Source: Lepas anatifera
Taxonomy: Eukaryota; Arthropoda; Thecostraca; Lepadidae
NCBI GenBank assembly: GCA_034440635.1
Contig: JAOTON010002111.1
Location: forward strand, 62,001 to 126,000
Length of the DNA: 64,000 nt
Reading direction: 5' to 3'
Shown one piece after another: positions 48,699 through 61,600 of this stretch (the stretch's first letter is position 1; every line of letters starts with the position of its first letter). The translations under genes were made by a program, and so were the position numbers. The notes beneath the pieces are model-generated. The model worked only from the letters and a program-made list of their open reading frames with translations. It did not search any database and was not told the DNA's origin.

Positions 48699-49035
48699 GG
48701 ATTATAACCAAGATTCTGTCCCCAGACAAATACCTAAATGGGAGACCATCCACCAGGTTAGTGTTCATTGGGTGCGTCCCTTTGTTGGAGCAAGTCGGCG
48801 GTGTTGTAGATAACGTTCACCACGTTGTATTTGGTTTCAAGGTGTACACCAGGCAGGGCATTTTTAAGGCAATGTCAGTGGGGGGGGGGCATTTCTTATG
48901 CTGACCATTATGTGTCTTCAGGGGATCAACACCCCATTTGAGGGGAGGAGGCGTTAATAAGACCTAGAAGCGCCCGTGGTAAAAATGTTTCCAATTTTTG
49001 TGTCTTTCCATATTCTAAAGATTGTAGATGCTGCC
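48699..49035. other. Unassigned spacer
   Basis: Moderate GC with a G run at about 48880. No gene or repeat boundary was seen. Confidence 0.45.
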
Positions 49036-50928
49036 CAGGGCTGCCAAGTTTTTTCAGCAGAAAAGGGCCAAACCGAGTTAGGAGCAGGGCCAAAAAGGGC
49101 TCAAATTTTATTTTTACTAAAACAGCCAAATAAATATCACAGAAGTCAAATTTGAGACTAAAACGACCCCTCACAGTAATCATAAACTCACAGAAAAACA
49201 ACTTGTGTCACTGTTTAAAACAAATTTTTGACAGTTTGCTCTTGATATGACGCAATATCTTTTTAACGCACTACCCATTTAACCTTCGTCCCACCGGGGG
49301 AACAACGATGGCCCCTTAAGGTTTTTCAGAATTACAGAAATACGACGAGGTGCAGCACCATGGTTGAGGGGTATATTTCTCAGTCCATCATTTTCCCTCC
49401 CTCGCTAACAATTTTTACCCCGGGCCACAATAGGTCAGGTCACCAGGCAAGGTCAACCAAGGTAACCTCACTTCAACTTTTGAGCTTTACATTAGCTACA
49501 TTTCTAATCTGATCGATTTTTTGTATTCTTGTATCATTTCTTACTAAGGCCACTGATTTGAAAATGTATACACCTGATGACCCTTCCAGGGTTTGCAAAA
49601 TGTATAGGTATCCGGAATTATTTTATTTGGTGACTTGAGGTCAGGTCACAAGGTGAACTTTCCCATAGAAAAAACATGGAAAAAGCTGTCGTTTGATCTT
49701 AAAATCACAAAAATAATTGGAAATGCTCCATTCTCTCAGAAAACCTTCTTGGCCACCCTTTCACGAATTCCAGGAGCGATATTTTCCCTTTGACCTATCT
49801 GAGGTCATTACAGGTCATCAGGAATCAAAAGCAGTATTTTGACGCACTTTTTAACCTCATCAAGCTAGAGCGCTGAATTAAACGTCATCGTATATGTATC
49901 ATCAATGGCTTCTATTTGATATACGGCAAGGTATATGACCTTCCGCGACCTCAGGTTATGTCAGGTCAAGAGGTGCCCTCTGGAGGTCATACCATTGGCG
50001 GGAGGTCATTGTGTTCCACATAGCAGAGAAAGCCCTGGCATTTTCCTATCAACCATATTATAGTAAATTTCAATAGCTCTAATGGCATGAGAGCCATGCC
50101 CAGGTTTCTTAAGCATTTTAGTAGAAATAGCCTATCGTGACCCAACTTGACGTCTGGAGGTCAAAACATTCACCTGAGCGTCTAAACATGTGAAGTAAAA
50201 ACATAATGAAGTCACACAACTTTTCTAATGACCTTTACAGATTTGCGCTAACCCCCATATTTTCGGAGTTAGAAAGGGGCTCATCGATGCCCTCGGTGGA
50301 GCGAAGGTGGCACCGGACCCCCGGTGGGGCGCGGGTTAATAGGAAGCCAGGAGTGCCCCTCCAATCCCGCGTTGCTACCAAATGATTTTATCCACATAAA
50401 CAGAAAATTTGTTATCATCATCAATTATCTCGGCCGCACCAATCCCCGCTAATATTTGATATATTTCTTGCTTTTCCAACAGTGAATTTTTTGCTCTTCA
50501 ACGGTGGTGGATCTGATTTTGGTTAGCGGGAGTGGGAGGATGGAGCCTCAGAGGGCGCACTTTGCCATCGACTTTCCACCCAAAGGGCGCCTATAGTATT
50601 GCATCCTTCGCGTCCGGTTTTTTGTAGTTTTCATTTTTTATCGTTTTTTTCATAGAGTTCTGTCCCTCCCTCCCACTGGCATAGCAATTTTTTCTGCTGC
50701 TCTGTTCCTTTATTGGTGTCAGAACATCTTATTCAAGCCCAGAAAAGGCCAAGAGAAATTATATTTATACAAGAGACAAACCAAAAAGAGCTTAGGTGCC
50801 AGCTGCTAGAAAAAGGGCCAAAGGTCAGATTCCAAGAGAGGGCCAACCGAAAAAATCACGCGGCCAAACACGACAAAAAGCCCAAATTTGAAATATTTAG
50901 CCACAAAATGGCCAGGCTGGCAGCCCTG
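49036..50928. mobile_element. hAT-like element carrying a nested TTAA-type element
   Basis: Both outer ends read inward as CAGGGCTGCCA. The flanks ATGCTGCC and ATTCTACC agree in six of eight positions, which suits a hAT-type duplication. Removing the nested copy D (49283-50335) leaves about 840 bp with repeated 'gggccaa' words. The 90-codon frame at 50713-50985 lies partly inside and is not recognised as a transposase. Confidence 0.65.
49283..50335 (+). mobile_element. TTAA-type (piggyBac-like) non-autonomous element, copy D
   Basis: TTAA at 49279-49282 and 50336-50339 bounds a 1053-bp element collinear with copy B but more diverged. The ends are CCTTCGTCCCACCGGGGG and the inverted GGTGGGGCGCGGG. 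The ATCGAT block survives only at the right end, and AGGTCA words are fewer because of substitutions. It is older than copies A to C and sits inside a hAT-like element. Confidence 0.87.
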
Positions 50929-53162
50929 ATTCTACCGCAATGTATTCGAAATGGTAAACTAGTTATTTTCTTATTTTTCTTTTAAGATTATAGCAAGGTA
51001 AGCAAATTCCTGAAGTATCGAACACATGTGGTTTATTGTCTAAATCGAGATAAGTCGTATGTACATACATACCTACTATGATGTGTGGCTGTTGCTGTCC
51101 AAATCATCTAGGAAATTTAGTTAATAATTACTAAAACCAGTTACTATTTTTTGTGGCTATCGACGGACCAACTGCCAGGGTCATATGGCATCTCCAACTC
51201 TTTTCCCTGTAATCCCACGGTACTAGCTGGGCTTCCGATCGGTTATAACACGATGTTTGATTAGTTGTAGGCTATCTCCAGCGTTGTGATTAGTTGGTGC
51301 TGAGGCTGCTTTGCCGGGATTTCCCTGTAACTACGCGCTTTGTTTCGTTTTTGCACGATAGAGTAGACAGCCACAGGTAGAAAGTTTTAACATAATCTTT
51401 GTGCATTGCCAATTTGGGATGAGCAATAGAACAAAATTGTTATTGTCAGGTGGTGTTCTGTCTCATTTTCGTCAGGTGAGGTCGAGTTTGTTCAATTTTA
51501 GTTCATCTGTCTTTTTCACTGGGGGCCAATTTCCGGGCACTGGGGGGGCATTTCAGCCGACTGGGGGGGGCAAATGGCCCCCAGTTAACATGTTGAAAAA
51601 TGGCCTGACACCAGGAGTGAGGGTTACCGAGGCGCCACACCTGGTCACTGAGGCCAGTTGCAGACGTATGAACCCGCTGAGGGAGGGGCACCAACACACT
51701 CCTGAGGCACGGGCGTCGCCACGGAACTTTACTGGGGAGGGGGGTGGGCCCTGAACTCGCGATGACCGAGGCTTTCTTTTTCCTTCATATCGGTTGTTTT
51801 TGAAAACACTAAGACACCGCCATGCTTCAGAAATGGCTTCTCACGTAGGTAATACGGAGAAAATGCAAAAAAACCCTGGACCGAGTTCCAAAACTGTGGG
51901 GGGAGTGGGGCGCGCCCCTTGATTCCAAAGGTTGGCGGACACGATTTCCTGCGCCCCACTTTCGACGCCCATGCCCTCAGGGTCATTATTTGAGAATTTC
52001 AGAGCGCCTTCTTGCGACAGAAATTTGGGGGCGTTTTTAGGGAATGGGTATTTGAAAAATATAGGGAAGCGAAGGACCCGTATGGGAGATGGTGGCCTTT
52101 GGCAGTAAAGCGACATCTGTTTATGGAAGGGCGCAGAAGAGTGCCTATCCTGTCACAGATCATTGGCATGCAGTGCCCAGTTTCGGTGTTTGACACACAG
52201 GCGTTTGTTTGTCCTAAGAGGGACCTGCGTTTCCGTCAAACGACCGCCAGTCATCACCGGCTACGACTGCACCAGAGGCTTCCACACCGCAGACGATCAG
52301 GTCAAACTGGGGGGATTATTTTCATCGTATTGTTACACCCGGCACCGCCTGGACTCTTCGAACACAGCAACGCCTGTGCGGTCCGATCGGACCCCTACGA
52401 CCTCAGGAACCGGAAGTAATACAGCAAAAATTGAAACGTTGCTGGAAGCGTTTTCCACCCCGTTGGCCCATGATGTCCACAGTGGGCCAGTGGGCCAAAA
52501 TGGATCAAATTTATCCCCATTTAGAAAGCCCCTATAACGCGGGAACCACGATCTAGAACAAACAAAAAACATCATCTTGTTCGTATTGAACTGAGGATTC
52601 AAGTGATATGCAACATGACCTTATTGGGTCAAATAATGACCTTTCAATAAAGTCATGCTTCATACCATTCGAATCCTTAGGTCATGCTCATTACTATGAT
52701 GCCAAATATAAGACTGTGTCTTGTCTCGTTCAAGGAATAATATAGAGTTTTGGTTTTTTTACCAAAATCGCTTTACATGGGTTTAGAAATGACGTCATAA
52801 CCCGTTGACCAGAGCTGATGTAAATTTGTCATAAATTGTCAAACTGATGACCCTAGAAACCTGAACAGCGATGTGCGACTCGTTCAAATTCTCGTCTCGA
52901 AATGATTAAAACAAGACCGAAAATGGCCCGATCGGACCTCCCAGGCTGGGAAGGGATAACCTGGTTCTATCCCAGTCGGACGAAAACTGCAGCCTGACGT
53001 GACGGAACACTGCGGGTACATGTTTGACTGCGGCGCTTTCGTCAACGCATGGTCAGCTCTCGCTGAAGTAGCCCGGGCACTCTCGTCGTTCTGGACTTTT
53101 GTGTGTGAAGTCAGACGGTTGATCGGCTGGGCGATACTGTTTCCCTTCGCCCTGGTGTTGCC
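50929..53162. other. Unassigned stretch
   Basis: A G-rich segment at 51520-51760 ('ggcgtcgccacgg...ttactgg') resembles 44498-44580, so it is probably transposon debris. Frames at 52012-52537 on both strands are unrecognised. 'atgacc' and 'aggtca' words near 52610-52690 may be remnants of the AGGTCA-rich elements. Confidence 0.4.
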
Positions 53163-53705
53163 ATGTACCAGCCGGTACGGCTGTACCCGCCGTACCGACT
53201 GTACCCGCCGTACCCGACTGTACCCGCCGTGCCCGACTGTACCCGCCGTACCCGACTGTACCCGCCGTACCCGACTGTACCCGCCGTGCCCGACTGTATC
53301 CGCCGTACCCGACTGTACCCGCCGTACCGACTGTACCCGCCGTACCCGACTGTACCCGCCGTACCGACCGTACCCGACTGTACCCGACTGTACCGCCGTA
53401 CCCGACTGTACCCGCCGCACCGACTGTACCCGCCGCACCGACTGTACCCGACTGTACCCGCCGTACCCGACTGTACCCGCCGTACCGACTGTACCCGCCG
53501 TACCCGACTGTACCCGCCGTACCCGGCTGTACCCGACTGTACCTGCCGTACCGACTGTACCAGCCGGTACGACTGTACCAGCCGGCACGACTGTACCCGC
53601 CGTACCGACTGTATCCGCCGTACCGACTGTACCAGCCGGCACGACTGTACCCGCCGTACCCGACTGTACCCGCCAGTATGACTGTACCCGCCGTGCCCGA
53701 CTGAT
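53163..53705. repeat. 18/19-bp minisatellite (GACTGTACCCGCCGTACCC)
   Basis: About 28 units of 18-19 bp run for 540 bp. Units of 19 bp shift the reading frame at each repeat, and the unit lacks stop codons in several frames, so long frames (331 codons plus, 303 codons minus) overlap it. Their peptides (PYPTVPAVPDCTRRTRLY and permutations) are translations of the repeat. Confidence 0.95.
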
Positions 53706-55346
53706 GCGTCTGGTCACACCGTCGTCAGTTGTACGCTGGGAGTTCCGGTCATCACTGCGGTTCCGGTATTTCCCCTTCCACGCACTTCCAATCACTTCTA
53801 CACGGCCGGCAACTCCTGTCGCGAAACAGCAAAACCACTCGAGGGTAGGTACGTACAGATCCCATGTTTGTATAACTTCCAGAGCTCAGACATTTCGCGA
53901 TGGGCAACAGGTGCACAGCCGAGGTAAATCCCAACGTTACCCCGGCTCACGAAGTCGATTCACGCAGAGCCCGCCGATACAGGTTCAGCATTGAGATGAC
54001 ACCGTCAGTATTGCTTGGACCGAGGGGAGGGGTGAGCAGGGTTTCGAAAGGACCGTTACTCACCGCATCACAGGAAACAGTGAGCCAGCATCCAACGATG
54101 CATTGTCTGATGTCAATCCTACCACAATCCAGTTCGAGAAAAAACAAGAACAATCATTTTCAGAAAATATAAATATACAGTTGCATTTCTGTAAGAAATA
54201 CAACACCAAGAATGTTAGACTTCGAGCAAAATAACTATTCCTATTAAAAAACACATTATGGTTGCATTTCCTAGGCTTTAAACACGTGCCATGCACGCTT
54301 CCTTGGCCCACGGAACGTTCAAGTTCATCCTAAAAACGAGCCATCGCTAGCCAACGGTGCACACACACACAACCACCACATCTAGCATTCGTTAAATTTG
54401 GCAAAGGCTAAGGCTGGCGGTGGTGGACCGCGCGGTGCCGCGTGCGGACGGCAGGGGGCATCGGTACGGGCCCGTACCAGCTCAGCGGGCCGGTACCTCC
54501 ACATGGCAGGAATGGTACACCGATTGTACACTGACACGGACGGCGAAAATCATCCGTAACTCGTCACTTCACCTCCAGCACCTCTCTTCCCTACCGTTTC
54601 ACTTCTCGGTTAAATGGCCGGCGAGCCAGCTGGGCGAGGACCGGCGCTGTAGCACTCTGTATCACAGGGTAGTACGTCGTATACACACAGAGCGGCGACA
54701 AGAACTCCGCTCCTGCAGCCCCCTCAGACGCGCCGAGCAGCTGGTACATAGACATGCCGTGTGTGTAAGCCACGTTAGACCGGACGCAGGGGCCGACCAG
54801 GGGGGCGCCGGGTCATGTCAGTCACACTTACCGCAGAGCCGCGCCACTGTGTCTCGTGTCATCGTAACGCCAATAAACCCGTCGCACATACACTCACTTG
54901 TACCTGGAGTTTGTTACAGTCTGTTGCATGCTTGTGGGTGAAACTATCCTGTTGGGCCGAGTCCCTCAGTAAGCTGGGCCCAATTCTACGCTCCCGACAC
55001 GACGCAGCATCCACTCTACACATGCTCGATAACTGTCCCGGCCTGGTTACCATGGAAACCATTCTGGCATCTTCTCAGAAGCAGCCCGTCGGCAGATCTC
55101 ACTGTCACGCAACATACAATGACAGTAGGAAGCCCCACTACTCGCACCAGCATCTTAGCGCCAAAGCACCACCACAGCTCACAGCACATTCGTACAAACG
55201 GAGAATACGCCGTCACGCTCATGGTTAGACACACACACTCAATGTGACACCACTCCTGACAGCGGCCCAGGTGGCGCCAACACACAATGTCATGGTCAGA
55301 TAACGGCGCGTAATTCCCGCGCCAAAACTACCCGCCGTCGCAGCGT
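53706..55346. other. Flank downstream of RIC1, unassigned
   Basis: In RIC1 transcript direction this is the 3' untranslated region and beyond. No AATAAA on the minus strand was seen close to the stop. Frames at 54420-54941, 54815-55228 and 55016-55285 overlap on both strands and are unrecognised. Confidence 0.45.
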
Positions 55347-55602
55347 CTACATCACACGGCAGCCGCCCGGCTCCACCTCGGTTGGCAGACCGTTCTCCGT
55401 GGGCTCGGGCGGCATCGGCTCCGGCGGCGCCGGCGGCTCCGGCGGTCCCGGCTCCGTCTCCTCTGCCAGCGGCGCGCCGGCGGCGGCAGCACTGGCGTGC
55501 CGGGAGCGCGCGCAGGTGGCGCTGAGGGGCAGCGGCGCGGCTGGGGCGCGGTCAGTGGCCAGCTGTCGCGCGACCAGCTGCAGGAACGGCTGGTAGCCAG
55601 CG
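55347..55602 (-). CDS. RIC1: RIC1 exon G (last coding exon)
   Basis: The acceptor is CGGCTGGCAG. It completes Cys and encodes AGYQPFLQLVARQLATD, equivalent to PGYKPFLNIIKPQL, then a Pro/Glu/Ala-rich tail ending EPGGCRVM and TAG at 55349-55347. The tail is compositionally biased and shows no family match. Confidence 0.85.
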
Positions 55603-58600
55603 CTGCCAGCCGGGGAGGTGTTACCAGGCGGAGCGGCGGATGGCGGACCGGGAATACACCAATGACGTGGGCTTCACCTCGTCATGGCTATAGAGTATGT
55701 ACCCGAGTTGAACAAAAGTGAATCCCTGCGTCGCATATCCAATGAGCGGGAAAATAAACTAAAACGTACAAAACACTTGGATGAAGGTTCAAACTGTTAT
55801 AACTGTGACATAAAAATCGAAATTTATTTTTATATTTTTGCTATCCCTCCTCAGGCCGGTTTCATATCTACCGTGGCCGACCCTTCCCTAATGACGTCAG
55901 CACTCACCACTCGCTGACGGTCCAGGCGGAGACGGCCCGCAGCGCCGCCTGCAGAGGCGCCAGGCCCTCCGCCGTCTCCGAGGCCCGCGTCATCTGAATG
56001 ATGCGCACCACGGCCAGCGCGTCCCGCAGCACTATGGAGATGAGCAGCGCCCACTCCACGCACTCCGCCTCCAGCATAATCTGCAGCAGGTACCTGCCGG
56101 CGGTAGGGGAGGGTCAGCCGGCCGCTGCCGGGAGGACAGGCGCAAGCTACTGACTCTGCAGCTGCGCGTGGTAGGGGAGGGATCAGCCGGCCGCTGCCGG
56201 GAGGACAGGCACAAGCTACTGACTCTGCAGCTGCGCGTGGTAGGGGAGGGTCAGCCGGCCGCTGTCGGGAGGACAGGCACAAGCTACTGACTCTGCAGCT
56301 GCGCGTGGTAGGGGAGGGTCAGCCGGCCGCTGTTGGGAGGAATCAGAAGCTAATGACTGATGCAATGTGAAAGGGGTTCCCAGACAGCAGCCGAGAAAGC
56401 CAGGGATGATCTAAAGAAACCCAAATCATCCCCAGATTAAAATGAAAAATATGTTTCGGGCTTGGACCTGTTGCGTTTCAGATACACCAGCCTAAGCTGA
56501 ACCTGGGTCTGCTCCGTGGATCAGCTATGCAAACCTGGCTGGGTCTGAGCAAACGGTATATCCCATATATTGCCCTGAGCAGTGGGACCAGGGCCTAATA
56601 TATATCACATATAGACCGCAGGAGTTGGACCTGGTGCTATTGCCCACCCGATAAAACCTCATTATATGCCACATACGGACCTGAGCCTGGACCTGCTGTA
56701 TATGCCATATACGGACCTGAGCTGGACCTGAGCCTGGTGGGTGCCGCGCGCCGCCACGTCCAACTGCAGCAGCCGGGCGCCGTCGCGACTCTCCGGACGG
56801 CCGCCAGGCGTCTCTGGCGGCGCGGCCGGCTCCTCCTCGGGCCAGGCTACGGAGCAGCTCTCCTCACTCAGCAGACTGGCTGTGTCGGCGCCGTGACCTG
56901 CCGAGGCCGCCCGCAGCACGTCAGCGCGCACAACAGCCACCCCAACTACAACCAGAGCAACATCCGCCGCATACAAGCACCATCTACTGTACTCCATCTC
57001 ACTTCAGCTTTCCTGTTTCCAGGAAACCTAATCCATGGGAAGCATCCGACGTGAGATTCTCACATATCCACCTGTGGCACGTTTAGCGGCTTGGGTCCCG
57101 TCCCGCCAATTCCGCCACCAACAAATATCGTGCAGGTGGCTGGCCAATCAGGATAAGGCACAAGAACAACACCCTGAGTCGCCGACCACCTCGAGTCTGA
57201 GGCGGGCGCAGTGTTCCGGTCTGAGGTTCTCATCTGACCTGTCGTCAGCTGCGGCAGCAGGCGGGCGTCCTGCGTGACCGGGGACGGCGTCTCGGCCGGC
57301 ACCGCCCCTGGTACCGCCGCCGGCCGGCCCGCCTCGCTCAGGTACCCGCTGTCGCCACCCGTGTGGATGTGCAGCGCCTGCAGCCGCCTCTCCACCGTGG
57401 CCAGGCCGTTAGTGAGCGGCGCGGCCGGCGGCGGCGCCACCGTCGCCGCCACACTGCCGGCCAGCAGCGTCTCCAGCTGCTGCGGCGGCACGGGGTACGG
57501 CCACTGGAAGTCGTGGTGCAGCTGGCGCAGCGCCGCCACCAGGTCGTCGACGAGCGCGGCGCGCCACCGCTCGCGGCGCAGCCACTCCACCAGACGGAAG
57601 TTCATGTGGGCGGCGAACCAGCCGAGGTCCCGTAGGCGGCGCTGCTGCAGCAGCTTACGGGCGTGCCGCTCCAGCACCTGGTGAAGGGAGGATGGGTGAG
57701 GGGCAGGGCCGGGGCGGCGGGGTTCTGATCAGACTGCAGGTACCGATGATGGACGGATGGTTTAGCACTATATACCGATGTTAGCCAGGCCAAAGTGCTA
57801 GGCAGAAAACCCCAATCCACGGGGAAACGTCCATTTAATGATTCCAAATATCCCGTACAGAATAAACGTGTCAGTTTACACCCGTGCAGACGACTCGTAC
57901 ACCGTCCGACTTCAGTAAGCATACTCTCTGGCTGATTACCTACTGCTGCTGCCACCATCCCCCGTCCCACACACTGAGGAGTTCATGCCATTTCTACGAG
58001 AGGCCAGCCCTGACCTATACAGCCGGCGCACCTGGTCAATGAAGAGCTGCTGGTGGGCGGTCTCGGCCACGTCGGCGCGCTCCTGGCCTGCCGAGCGGCG
58101 CCGCACGGCCCGCTGGTCGCTGTTGGTGCGCGTCACCTGCTTGTGTTCCACACGCGGGTTGGCCGAGGTGCTCAAACTGCGGCCACGCACCTGACACACA
58201 GGGAGGAGAGGTCACACACGGACGCACGGGGGGAGCAGAGGTCACATACAGACGCAGGGGGAGCAGAGGTCACGCACGGACGCACGGGGGAGCAGAGGTC
58301 ATACACGGACGCACAGGGGAGCAGAGGTCATACACGGACGCACGGGGGAGCAGAGGTCATACACAGACGCAGGGGAGCAGAGGTCCCACACAGACACACG
58401 GGGGAGCAGAGGTCAAGCAAAGACGCACGGGGCAGCAGAGGTCACGCACAAATTTCGGCGGCGAGTGACTGTCCGACTGGTAACAGCAATCCATACGCGC
58501 AATCATGGGATTCAAGAATTGAACAATACGTTATAACTAGCCACAAACTTTCATTGTCGAACCAGAAAATTAAAAAAACGTAGAAAGGACACATACCGTC

Positions 58601-61600
58601 CAGAGACTTGTTAGTTGTACCTCATCACGTCTGAATACTGAGACGCAGCAAAGGCGTTTGCATTGTGGCGTTCACGAAACATGCGACTTCTCAGAAAGAT
58701 TCGCCCTTCGACATATACACAACGAAGGAACGCTGGCGGCTCTGGTGAGGGCTTTCAAGCCTCTCCAGATCCGTGTGATCAACTGAAGGCGGCACCAACA
58801 ACAGCCTTGATATCTGGGCGAGGGCACACTTTGCAAGCGCCAGAGGTGCTCTGCGGTACACAGCTGAGTGCAGTGTGCAGGCGGGGCGCGTACCTGCATG
58901 GTGCCGTAGACGAGCGAGAGGTCCTCCTCGTTGGGCGACACCGGGGGCGTCATGTGGGAGGGCTGGTGCTTCAGCTCCCGCGGAGACTCCAAGTCCGTCG
59001 GGTCTGGTCAAACACACACACACAATGGGCTTGTTCCAGCGCCTCCTCTAACTTCCTCCAAACTGATCCAGAAGAGGTAGAAGTCTCTACTAAACTCTAC
59101 CATCCAATAGAAAACTAGATCAGGATATTCTACTCTTCTGGGAGGAGGTTAGGGGTAGTTAGAGGAGGCGCTGGAACACGCCCAATCTATCAAAATGTGT
59201 ACAACGCAAGGAGGGAAAGGTAACGACAGGCAAACCGTAGTCCTCACGCTGAGAAACAACATTTTAAATGCCAGTTTTCAGAATGTTTGGGGCGCCTTTA
59301 AAGCAGAAACTATACACAAGTGAGGAATATTTATTCCGTGTGTAGCAATCAAAATGCATAAAGGTATATGTAAAATCGAAAAAGTGAGCGTAAAAGGTGT
59401 TACTTTTCTCATCTGAATGCCCACTTCGTTTATAAATACTAGGCTTTTAGGAGAACGTCTTCACGATATTGGAATTTCAAATGGTTTTACACTGCTTTTA
59501 GTGGAATGTTTGTGCATTTTGACATTTGAAATGATATGACAATGACATTGCAGATAAATCATATTTCGGGAATTATTTCTAAAATCACAAGGCTTATGGC
59601 TTAATGTTGACTATTGTCAGTGATTTTGCTTTTCTGTCATTGGAATAATTTGAGCTGGGAGCTCAGAAAAGGCATCCACCTTTACCTGCTCCTAGCCAAG
59701 CTCTAATTCAATTTAAAGCTAAACATCCATCTCTCTCTCTTTCCTATGACTACCTCTCCATACTGTTTTTTCTCACTTCCCCTCGTCCCCTGAAGTTAAA
59801 AGAAAAAATATACAATTGTAGAATTGGTACCTGAGAATACCTTTTTTTGCTGTTGCAAATGTTTTGCTATACCGTTGAGCTTGGCATCACACAGTGCACA
59901 AAAGTATGTTCCGAACAGGCAGTATCACACAGGCAGGCACAATTGGGCTGTGGATGTGGCTCATAGAAATCGTAAGCGTGAACTGTGATCGGGGAGCATT
60001 CAGATATAAATACACAGCTGACGGAAAGGCGAACTTGACCTGAAACTATGCTGATGATTTCTGAATTATGTTTTTCAAATTTATTATTCATTTCATACCT
60101 GAGCCTATTTTTCTGTTGAGTCGACCTGCTTATATTGAAAAGTGACGAATACTTTATCTACATTTCCTACCGATTTTCTGTTGAGTCGACCTGCTTATAT
60201 TGAAAAGTGACGAATACTTTATCTACATTTCCTACCAGAGATACAAAGCCAGCTACCGCCGTTAAGGCCGGAGCTGCCCGCAGCGTTGTGGCTTTGAACA
60301 CTGAACGGGGCTCAGGGGCTCCACTCACTGGTAGCACCGCTTACTGGGAATCTGTAAGGGGGATCAGAGGGGCAAGAACCCGAGCGTGTATACCACTTCT
60401 ATATTTGTCACGTGATAACCTTCCTTCCCATGGCAAAAATGTCACGAAATACTTCATAATGATCCATTGAAATAAAACTATCACAGGAACAGGCATCACC
60501 AGAAGCCTTTAAAAAGAAATCGCATTGCTCTATTGAAATTCAGATGGTGTCGTCAGTTGTAGTTTATTCAGAGTGGACATTACGGAAATGGAACACATAA
60601 TTTTTCCGGGCGGGACTGCCGACTGTCGTGGTGGGCTAGAAAGCGCCGATAAATCGAGAATTCGACAGCCGTGACGATCGAAGTAACGCTAAAAACGATT
60701 TATATTCTGCCACTATATAACGGTCATTCGGAATAGTAAGACCACCATCCTGACTTGTGTCCAAGCACATGTCACTGCGACTTTTATGTTGATGAATGCC
60801 CAAAACAACAGAGGCGAACATGACGAAATGCGTCAGGGAGACGGCGGTTAGATTCTCCGAATAACCACGGTCAAGGATTTAAAGCAGAGGCTATCTCCCG
60901 AAAATAACATAATTCAGCCACGCCCATCTGAATTATGTCATTGTCATATGCCATCTGAATGATGCCATACCAATTATGTCATCACGCACCTTTACGTCAA
61001 CACACACCTATTACCTCTTGTAGTCAGCCTATATTGATCTCTAGATCTCTTAACCTATTATCTCCTATTGCCTCGGTTATCAGCCTATGCAAACCACTGC
61101 ACAATCACATATAACAACATTTTGATAAAAATAATACAATATACCTATAGCGCCGAGTTAAACTATATCTAGTACCTGTAGCTCTGATTCTGAATATTTG
61201 TTGAAATTCTACCGGGAAACGCACGGCACACTTTTACAATTCACACGAGTTACTTCTTAATTTGTCTTAATCATTTTGCTTCAAAATTCCAACGGTGAGA
61301 TCTGAGACACAAATTAAACACCAAGTAGGGTTTGCGGCATGCTCTTTTACATGGCTACCGCAACCCAAGTCTATATAGGGGCGTCACGCTCCCCTCTAAG
61401 GAACATGAGGGTGGAAATCCTAGCCGAGACCACGCGGCTGAAGAGGTACTGTCAATGGCTTTTGAAAATGAACAACTACAGAATCCAATCAAATCCCGGT
61501 CCGAGAGCCAGCGAACGTCATCAGGATTTGAGACATGACAAACTATAACACATGACACAAAGTTAGCCGAACTAATACTGGCCGCTGACACTCGGCGGTC

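Noticed and set aside
52884..53994. Long overlapping open frames on both strands (331 and 303 codons)
   Set aside because: They are kept open by the 18/19-bp minisatellite; the unique flanks show no family or splice support.
58053..58583. 176-codon plus-strand frame
   Set aside because: It is antisense to RIC1 exon C and then runs through the 29-bp minisatellite.
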